Positions 55,844 to 64,000 of a stretch of 64,000 nt of DNA are shown here, piece by piece (positions within the stretch are counted from its first letter, which is position 1; the number at the start of each line of letters is the position of its first letter). Origin of the DNA: Melastoma dodecandrum. Its lineage: Eukaryota; Streptophyta; Magnoliopsida; Myrtales; Melastomataceae. Both the position numbers and the translations under genes were made by a program. The stretch is taken from the NCBI GenBank assembly GCA_029817715.1, contig JARUPY010000069.1, positions 1 to 64,000 on the forward strand, given 5' to 3'. Under the pieces are notes generated by a model, which did not search any database, was not told where the DNA came from, and saw only the letters and a program-made list of their open reading frames with translations.

Positions 55844-56409
55844 CCAAGCCGGGACCAACTCGAGATGAGCGCTCTAGAAGAGGGGTACCTTCACGCTATT
55901 GAAGTGGTCGAGTTGATTCATCAGCTCGAGACCGTGAGCTCGTGAAGGATAGCTCAAGAAGGCTTCAAGTTTCCTTAGTTTTACTTTTTGGACTTGTTGT
56001 AATTAGCTTTTGGTTTTTACTATTTTGGACCGAATGGGGAGTTAGGGTTAGCCCATTTTTGGTCCTCTATAAATAGGACTCTTGTGTTTAGGCTTTATTC
56101 AGAACTCTTTGAATATTTTACCCAAATTTGGTAGCCGTCAAGTTTTTGTATGAACTTTGCGCAACTTCTCTTATATTTTGGTGGATTCCAAGCGTGATGA
56201 GATTTTTATATGAACGTTCCCATAATCGGTGGTGTTTCTGCATCCGGTTATGTGGCTTTCAACCCTCGTGACAGTCCTAGTGGTGCTTCGGCTGTATCCA
56301 ACGTTGGTTTGAGTTTTATCCTTTTCGTTTACAGCATTCGTTTTGTTCGTTCGTGCGTTCCATTTCGCCGTCATCGTTACCTTTTCCCGTTTCCGGGGCT
56401 GGTGGCGCA
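55844..56409 (+). repeat. 5' LTR of gypsy element B (left edge uncertain)
   Basis: The LTR is followed by a tRNA-Met primer site at 56415 and a gag gene, so this is a 5' LTR. It has a good TATA box (TATAAATA, 56078-56085). Its right end is probably ...GGCGCA at 56409. The left end is not certain; a TG at 55866 is one candidate. Parts such as TTTGGTGGATTCCAAG resemble family A LTRs, suggesting related families. Confidence 0.65.
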
Positions 56410-56414
56410 TTAGT

Positions 56415-56426
56415 TGGTATCAGAGC
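56415..56426 (+). promoter_or_regulatory. tRNA-Met primer-binding site of gypsy element B
   Basis: TGGTATCAGAGC, five bases after the LTR end. Confidence 0.88.
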
Positions 56427-56590
56427 GCACGGTTGTGTAGCACACGGTTGTTAGCGCACTGGGCTGTTGAGAGCGCACTGTTATTGAGGGTGCTGGTTGC
56501 TGGGTAGTGGTGCCTCTTGGAGAGTACACGTAGTTGCGAGCGCAGGTTGTTGTAGAGTGCATATCTGTCGTTGTGCGACGGTGAAAGTGA

Positions 56591-57862
56591 TGGCGAACAG
56601 ATTCTGACGTGTGATGACGTTGGAGGAGGCACGTTCGACTCGTCTAGAGCAGGAAGTTGAAGAGTTGCCTCGTCAAGTGCAGCAACTTTGCACAGAAAGG
56701 GGACAACCTGAACTACAGTCTCCTCGATATTTTGTGGACGTGGAAGAAAATCAATTTGTGGCTAGATATTTGGACGAGGAGAGCCCTAGGAGATCGATTC
56801 GGAATGAGGAGAGTCCCAGGAGGCAGACTTGAGAACGTCAACCCGCACGTCCCATTAATAACGAGTAGACATTCCTGAGTTTGAGGGAAAGACAGACCCC
56901 GAGGAGTTCCTCGATTGGCTTCATGCCATTGAGAGAGTATTCGACTATGAAGAGATTCCCGAGGAAAGACAAGTCAAGGTGGCAACCTTTCGACTTCAAA
57001 AGTACGCTAGCTTATGGTGGGAGAACTTGAATCAACAGCGTCGTCAAGAAGGGAAAGAGAAGATTCGCTCGTGGTACAAGATTAAACGGGAGATGAAGTA
57101 GAGGTTTCTTCCCGAACGCTATCGATAAGACTTGTTCCTCAGATTGAACTCACTTCAACAGTCTTCGAGCGTTTATGAGTACACTCGCGAGTTCGAGCAA
57201 TTGATGCTCTAGCGTGATATAGTTGAGCCCCCTGAGCAGACCATTGCAAGGTACATTAAAAGATTGAAAACCCATGTGGCGGATGCTGTCGAATTGCAGC
57301 CTTGTTGGAGTTTCGTGGATGTATGCAATTTAGCCCACAAAATTCAAGAAGCAACAAGCCAGGAGAATGCTTATAAAGCCAGCCATGAGGAGCACTCATT
57401 TCAGTAAAGGGAGTTTATCCTCGAGAACCATCTCGAGTTCGTCCTCGAGAAGTCCAAACTCGAGTAATACCAAGGATCTGGCCAAGTTTCATGTTCGGCC
57501 AATCCCAAACACTGTTGTCTAGAGAAAGTGTTTTAAGTGCCAAGGAGTTGGGCATATAGCTTCTGAGTGCCCAAATCGACGAACTATCACTATTATGTAG
57601 CTTTCGGATGATGATCAAGTGTATGACCGAGAAGGAGAACGCAATTGGGATGCTAAGGAAGAAGTGGTGGGGGAACCCGATGAGTTGTTGGTGATGCCCG
57701 ATGAAGTCGACCAGCGGGCGAGGATCTTTCAGACCCGATGTATAGTGCAGGGAAAGGTTTGTTACGTGATTGTTGATAGTAGGAGTTGCACCAATGTGGC
57801 CTCTACTACAATGGTCGAGAAACTGAAGTTATCGACTAAGCCACACACTCGACCATACAAGC
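56591..57862 (+). pseudogene. Gypsy element B gag and protease start, truncated
   Basis: Gag begins near 56591 (MANRF, then MTLEEARSTRLEQEVEEL). The capsid blocks are FEGKTDPEEFLDWLHAIERVF, QVKVATFRLQKYASLWWENL, RSWYKIKREMK and VYEYTREFEQLML (56870-57210). The CCHC knuckle CFKCQGVGHIASEC is at about 57530-57570. The protease starts at about 57740 (CIVQGKVCYVIVDSRSCTNV), with the active-site Gly changed to Arg (DSR for DSG). At least six in-frame stops occur. The sequence changes abruptly at about 57862 to a copia element, so RT and integrase are missing. Confidence 0.8.
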
Positions 57863-58864
57863 TTCAATTGTACAACCAGCCCCGTCCTCTCAATGGATGA
57901 TGAGGAAATTGTGTCCAAGCATTTGGAAATCACCAAGGACTCGACTTTTGAGACCAAGGAAAACTCCAAGGAAGCTCTGGCTAAACAGCAAGAGTAAACC
58001 CCAGTTTCCGAGGAACCTCCTGTACAAGAGGAGATTCTAAAGGAAGTTGCTGCAACTGCGGCGGCCTCTGATCCGATGTTGGATGATGATTTGGATATGC
58101 AATGTCAAGTTTCTATCCAAATCGAAGAGATTCAAATCCTCAAGGGCTAACGTGAATCTTTCTTACACTATTGCATGCCAGGAGAAGCTCTTGCGTGACA
58201 ATCTCGAGGTAGACACCTCCTACAGAGTAATGCCGTCTATTTTTCTTACATAAGTACCTTAAACCAGATCCTATAGGAATCTTAATGGTCTTGCTATGGT
58301 TTTGATGTATAAGTGTCTCTAAGACACGCCTAACCCGTTTCTGAATGGACTATTTCTACCTTATACAATTATGCTTTACCTTCTCAGAGCCATTCTTCTC
58401 CGTTTCTACCTTTTACTCTTTTTGATATGACAAAAGGGGGAGAAATTTTAGAGATATTTTGAAAAATAAGAGTAACAATTAAGGGGGAGATTTAAAGAGA
58501 TATAGCCAAGCTAATTCTCAAAAACCTCAAGAATTCTTGAATATTTTGTGGGATAGAAGGTCAGTCCACTTTCTGGTATAACCATCGTCTATAGGGATGC
58601 AAAATTTGAGTACAACTCATTTTTGCTGGGAGTGTAGAAGCACATGCTACTGTCTGGCTAAATATATAAGAGCCTTATCCCTATAATCTGTTCAAGCTAT
58701 ATGCTTATACAGAAGCTTTTGCGTTCTACAAAAGTAAACCTTTATTAAATCTTCTATGAAGTGTCAGACCCTTACCTTCTCTATCTTAGGGGTTGTTTGG
58801 TAATCATCTTACATTAACATATCTCCTATGTATGAATGTTTTATCATAAAAAAAATGGAGAGAT
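57863..58864 (+). pseudogene. SIRE-like copia 3' internal region (ORF scrap, purine tracts)
   Basis: An acidic, Glu-rich open stretch (MDDEEIVSKHLEITKD, then EEPPVQEEILKEVAATAAASD) runs to about 58250 with stops. It could be part of the extra ORF of SIRE/Maximus-type copia elements. It is followed by noncoding sequence with two purine tracts (AAAAGGGGGAGAAAT near 58433, AAGGGGGAGAT near 58481). A degenerate tract (AAAAAAATGGAGAGAT, 58849-58864) lies against the LTR start. Repeated AAAGGGGGAGA tracts at the 3' end are typical of this lineage. The gag-pol part is absent. Confidence 0.55.
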
Positions 58865-60847
58865 TGTTGATATGGTTTTGATGATGTGTCAGCTACAGCA
58901 CAACAGGTTTGACCTGCTGTGACTTTACAAAAGTTGTAACCTCTTGTAATGAAGATATGCTTCTTAATAAAGGAAAAATATCACGAAAAAATTTTCTTCA
59001 CCCCCCAGTGATCATTTCAGCTCGAATGATGTGATTGGAAAATTTTTCCATAATTAGATATTTTAATAAATAGCTAATTGCTAATTAATTATTAATTATC
59101 TTAATTATTTTATTAATTCAAAAGAAGAATATTCCTAAGAATATTATTTGAATTAATATTAAATACTTATCTGGTGAGACAAATGATTGAGAAATAATTT
59201 CCTTTTCAAGGAAATTATTTTATTATTTTTGAAAATTTCTATCTAACCTTCTGTAAAGAATAATGTTATTTAGAAATTACTTTCAATTAAACATTTCCCC
59301 TGAATGTCATCCAGATACAATGTTGATTCTATCTGGAACAAATTATCTCATTTTGGAAATAAGTTATTGATTATTTCAATTAATAAAAGGTTAACTCTCA
59401 GTTCTGGCCGAATCTTCCACGTTGTTCTACCTGAGGTTTAATCTTTCAAATTAAAACAAAATTTATTTTGGATGTCACTAATGGATATATGCAATAGCCT
59501 ATAGTCCGAATTTAGTTGGAAACAAAATAATTTTTCTTTCCAACTATAGAAGGCTGATGACTAAATCTGGCGTAACCCTGTGAGTGGAATGAATCTGGTC
59601 ATATTTTGATGACTAAATCTGGCGTAATTTGATTAATTCGAAATCAGATGGATTCCGTTCGCAATCATTTGATGCACGAATGGAATGAATCTGGCCATAT
59701 TTTGTATTTAGAAAAATAAGTTCCTTAATTACAAGAGGATAGAATCGCTGTATAAGAGAAAAACACAAAAACATTTCATTCTGATTATTGTAACTGCGGT
59801 GGTAATCTGGGCAATTCATACAACATTATTGTGGTGCTTTGACGTGCATGTGAGTGTGAAGGACGGATTCTCCAGGCGAGCGTTCTCGCAGGAGCTGACT
59901 ACAGCTGGTTGAGCGTGGGTGAAGCCGCTCCGGTGACGTCGGTGGTTACTAATATGAGGGACTCGACCGGAACTTTGTCCGTAACATAGAACTGCGTGCA
60001 CTAGGGCCCGGGGAGAAGGTTCATTCGTTGGCGATTCGGTGTACAGAGTTGGTGGGTGAGAAGGAGTCCGTAGCAGGCGTAAGCGGTGAGGGATCGCCAA
60101 CCTTCTGTAGTTGGTTATTTGTTTTTCTGTTTGTTTGCAGCATATGTACTTTGGTGAAACCACTCCGTATGCGTCGTTGGCTGTGAATCCGAAGGACGTG
60201 GCCGGGGAAACTGTTCGTAATGCTGGGTGGGCGTACAACAGGTCCAAGAGAAGGTTTCTGTAGCAGGCGTAAATGGCGAGGGACTACAGTCTCCTATAGA
60301 CAGTTATTTTATTTGTTTTGCAAATTAAACTGAAAATACAAAAAGAGAAGCCCACTAGACGACGTCCAAGCACATGGAAAAAGCGTCATCAAGTCTGTTC
60401 GCATATCCACAAAAAGGACAGCCCGCTACAGCATCACAGAAGGCTGAAGCTTCCAGCTAAGGTTCTGTGCAAGCACAAATCCGGTTGATTTCGTTGTGAT
60501 TTGATCTAGACTCATCCCAAACTCAGCAGGAGAGTTTCTTGCATTTGTTAAGCTAGTCTAACCGTCTCACGGTTAAAGAAACTGTTTTCTTATACCACAG
60601 AAGGTTCTACCTTCTACACTGTAATCAATATTAACGAGTTATTAGTGAAAGCGGCCAAAAAGTGGAGTAGGTGTATTCACCGAACGACCATAAAACCTGG
60701 TGTTCCGATATGTCTTTAAGTTTCTGTAAACTACAGAAGCTAAGTCTTCCGCTGTGAGGGTTCTGTGAGTTTGTCGAGAAAGTACTATACGAGCTAAAAG
60801 ACTAATTCACCCCTCCCCCCACTCAGTCACATTCAAAGGGCCAACAA
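58865..60847 (+). repeat. 3' LTR of a SIRE-like copia element
   Basis: A 1983-bp LTR with ends TGTTGATATGG...GGGCCAACA (TGTTG/CAACA inverted ends). The terminal part CTAATTCACCCCTCCCCCCACT is characteristic of plant copia LTRs of this type. No second LTR is present. A 22-bp phrase (GACTAAATCTGGCGTAA) is repeated at about 59550 and 59609 inside it. The right flank passes straight into satellite DNA. Confidence 0.8.
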
Positions 60848-63800
60848 GTTTTGAGGTTGTCCCTTTGCAAGCTTCAACTAATTGAGAATAAATTGCCCGA
60901 ATATGGATTATCGGATGAAAAACTAATGTTTACAAATGGTTTGGAAGGATTCATGTTCATTTTAGCTTTGTAAAACGCAAGTTCGAAAGAAGGAAAGTTT
61001 TGCTAATTCATGATGCAAAACTTTGCGTAAGTTGTGCGGGGGATGTCTCTTTGCAATCTTCAACTAACTAAGAACTAACTGACCCAAATCTAGATCCTCA
61101 GACGAATCACTAACACTTCTAAATGGTTTGGAACGATTCGAGTTCGTTTAGGCTTACTTGAGTTTATTGCGAAGAAATTGACCAGAATGTGGATCCCCGG
61201 AGAAATAACTATTGTTTCAAAATGCTTTGGAATAATTCGGGTTCGTTTTGGCATTTAAAAACGCAAGTTCCAAAAAAATGAATATCTTGCGCATTCGGGT
61301 GCACTTCTTCGAGTAAGTTATGAGGCTGTCCCTTTACAAACTTCAACTCATTGAGAATAAATTGCCCGAATATGGATTCTCAGACAAAAAACTAATGCTT
61401 CCAAATGGTTAGGAAGGATTCATGTTCATTTAGGCTTTGTAAAACGCAAGTTCGGAGGAAGGAAAGTTTTGCTAATTCAGGATTTGCGTAAGTTGTGCGC
61501 GGGATGTCCCAATGCAAACTTCCACTCATTAAGAAGAATTGACCCAAATCTGGATCCTTGGACGAATAACTAATACTTCCAAATGGTGTGGAACGATTTG
61601 AGTTCGGTTATGCTTCCCAAAACTTAAGTTCAAAATAACGAAAGTTCTGCGCATTATGGATGCACAACTTCGTCAGTTGTGCGCGAGCGTTCCTTTTGCC
61701 GTCTTGTGTTCTTTGCGAAGAAAATGACCCGAATGCGCATCCTCAGAGAAATAACTATTGTTTCTAAATGCTTTGGAATAATTCGGGTTCGTTTTGACAT
61801 TCCAAAACGCAAGTTCAAAACAACGAATATGCTGCGCATCCAGGACGCACTTCTTTGCAAAGGTTGGGAGGCCATCCCTTTGCAATATTCAGCTCATTGA
61901 GAATAAATTTCCTGAATATGGATTCTCGAGCGCAAAACAAATCTTTCCAAGTGGTTTGGAACGATTCGTGTTGCTCTAGGCTTCCGAAAATGCATGTTCT
62001 GAAGAAGGAATGTTCTGGATATTCTGGATGCACAACATTGCATTGGTTGTGCTTGCCCGTATGCAATCTTCAACTCATTAAGAAGCGATAGACCCAAATC
62101 TGGATCCTCGGATGAATAACTAGTACTTCTGAATGGATTGGAACGATTCGATTTCGTTCAGGCTTCCGAAAACGTAAGTTCAAAATAACGAAAGTTCTGC
62201 ACATTCTGGATGCACAACTTCATGATTGTGCGCGAGTGTTCCTTTTGCCATCTTGTGTTCATTGCGAAGCATTTGACCTGAAATAACTAATGTTTCGAAA
62301 TGCTTTGAAATAATTCTGGTTCGTTTTGGCTTTCAAAAATGCAAGTTCGAAAGAACGAACATTTTGCGCATTCTGGATGCACTTCTTTGCCTATATTGTG
62401 AGGCTGTCCCGTAACAAACGTCAACTCATTCAAAAAAACTTGCCTGAATACGAATTCTCGGACGAAAAGCTAATGTTTCCAAATGGTGTGAAACGATTTT
62501 TGTTCATTTAGGCTTCCTAAAACGGAAGTTCGGAAGAATGATTGTTCTGGCAATTCTGGATGCACAACCTTTGGTATTTTGTGCGCGGGATGTCCCTTTA
62601 CAATCTTTAACTCATTAAGAGGCAATTGATCCAAATCTAGATTCTCGGACGAATAACCAATGCTTCTAAATGGTGTGGAACGATTCGAGTTCGTTTAGTC
62701 TTCCGAAAATGGAACTTCAAAGGATCGAAAACTCTGTGCATTCTTGACGCACAGCTTTGCGTAAGTTGTGCGCGGGATGTCCCAGTGCAAACTTCCACTC
62801 ATTAAGAAGAATTGACCCAAATCTGGATCCTCGGACGAATAACTAATACTTCCAAATGGTGTAGAATGATTTGAGTTCAGTTATGCTTCCGAAAATGCAA
62901 GTTGAAAAGAACGAAAGTTCTGCGCATTCTGGATGTACAACTTCGTAAGTTGTGCGCGAGCATTGCTTTTTCCATCTTGAGTTCATTGCGAAGAAATTGA
63001 CCCGAATGCACATCCTCGGAGAAATAACTATTGTTTCTAAATGCCTTGGAATAATTCGGGTTCGTTTTGACATTCAGAAACGCAAGTTCAAAACAACGAA
63101 TATGCTGCGCATTCTGGACGCACTTCTTTGCAAAGGTTGTGAGGCCGTCCCTTTGCAATATTCTGCTCATTGAGAATAAATTTCCCGAATATGGATTCTC
63201 GGACGAAAAACTAATCTTTCCAAGTGGTTTGGAATGATTCGTGTCCATCTAAGGAAAGTTCTAGATATTCTGGATGCACAACATTGCGTAAGTTGTGCAC
63301 GGGATGCCCGTAGGCAATCATCAACTCATTAAGAAGTGATTGACCCAAATTTGGATCATCGGACGAATAACTAATACTTCTAAATGGATTGGAACTATTC
63401 GAGTTTGTTGAGTCTTCCAAAAACGCAAGTTCAAAATAACGAAAGTTCTGCGCATTATGGATGCACAACTTCGTGAGTTGTGCTCGAGCGTTCCTTTTGC
63501 CATCTTGAGTTCATTGCGAAGAAATAGACCCGAATGCACATCTTCGGAGAAATAACTATTGTTTCTAAATGCTTTGGAATAATTCGGGTTCGTTTTGACA
63601 TTCAAAAACGCATGTTCAAAACAACGAATATGATGCGCATTCTGGACACACTTCTTTGCAAAGGTTGTGAGGCCGTCCCTTCGCAATATTCAGCTCATTG
63701 AGAATAAATTTCCTGAATATGGATTCTCGGACGCAAAACTAATCTTTCCAAGGGGTTTGGGACGATTCGTGTTCCTCTAGGCCTCCGAACGCATGTTTTG

Positions 63801-64000
63801 AAGAAGGAAAGTTCCTGATATTGTGGATGTACAACATTGCGTAGGTTGTGCTTGACCGTATCAATTTTCTACTCATTATGAAGCGATTAACCCAAATCTG
63901 GATCCTCGGATGAATAACTAAAAATGGATTGGAACGATTCGAGTTCGTTCAGGCGTCCGAAAACGCAAGTTCAAAATAACGAAAGTTCTGCGCATTCTAG
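60848..64000 (+). repeat. Satellite array 2, about 185-bp monomers in a three-monomer higher-order repeat
   Basis: The anchor recurs at 60948, 61135, 61234, 61417, 61595, 61780, 61963, 62145, 62312, 62495, 62682, 62868, 63053, 63236, 63396, 63581, 63764 and 63936. Three monomer types alternate. Type a has AATTCGGGTTCGTTTTG and CTGCGCATTC. Type b has GATTCGTGTTCCTCTAGG with AAGAAGGAAAGTT. Type c has GATTCGAGTTCGTTCAGG with AAAATAACGAAAGTT. Type-a anchors are 546, 532, 741 and 528 bp apart; the 741-bp unit has an extra type-c-like monomer at 62868. Short units at 61135 (99 bp), 62145 (167 bp) and 63236 (160 bp) reflect deletions. Same family and orientation as array 1. It continues beyond the window. 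Confidence 0.9.

Noticed and set aside
60848..64000. CRISPR array or coding repeats in the 185-bp repeats
   Set aside because: Monomers are long, contiguous and diverged without spacers, and open frames in them are short and not conserved; this is satellite DNA.

Overview
This window comes from a nuclear plant genome, most likely a dicot. The evidence is one split host gene with GT-AG introns, plant-type LTR retrotransposon lineages (chromovirus-like Ty3/gypsy, Athila, Tat, SIRE-type Ty1/copia), an endogenous plant pararetrovirus, MITEs and a satellite array. I cannot name the species. Only one convincing host gene is present. Everything else is transposon, viral, satellite or unassigned sequence, and nearly all element reading frames are broken.

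Left part (1-14.6 kb). A degenerate chromovirus-like gypsy copy ('family A') lies on the minus strand and runs off the left edge (integrase, RNase H, RT, protease and gag at 1-3657; 5' LTR at 3658-4416). It is followed by a decayed plant-transposon-type ORF (4904-5802), a decayed plant mobile domain (PMD) gene (about 6570-8529), and the gag, primer-binding site and LTR of an Athila-like element (9.7-12.7 kb). A 446-bp hAT-type MITE sits in that LTR. A second MITE-like element holding telomere-like heptamers follows.

Middle. On the minus strand, 14596-20522 is a 13-exon gene for a MidA/NDUFAF7-type methyltransferase (437 codons placed). No in-frame ATG is visible for its first exon. Next come a plus-strand Tat-like LTR, gag and protease fragment (about 21.1-24.46 kb) and an AT-rich block.

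Athila nest (26.655-46.964 kb, minus strand). A family-A protease gene is split by an Athila complex with three LTR copies: LTR1 26655-27850, LTR2 44496-45692, and partial LTR3 46498-46964. One 5-bp target duplication, ACTTT, flanks the whole complex. Its gag, protease, RT, RNase H, integrase and env-like genes are recognisable. Between integrase and the env-like ORF lies an endogenous caulimovirid-like sequence (about 30.53-39.1 kb) with a broken polyprotein. It has two copies of a long leader, each ending in a tRNA-Met primer site and each holding the same 126-codon ORF, plus one TATA/enhancer region with a 72-bp tandem duplication.

Right part (49.4-64 kb). A satellite of about 187-bp monomers is split by a transposon block (51.3-60.85 kb). 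The block holds a 5'-truncated family-A copy with a solo family-A LTR inserted in reverse (TSD GTTCC), the 5' part of a second gypsy element, and the 3' part plus LTR of a SIRE-like copia element. Left of the block the satellite is a plain monomer array. Right of it the monomers follow a three-monomer higher-order repeat (about 530-546 bp). A chromovirus that may belong to the CRM group inside a satellite suggests pericentromeric or heterochromatic DNA; that is inference.
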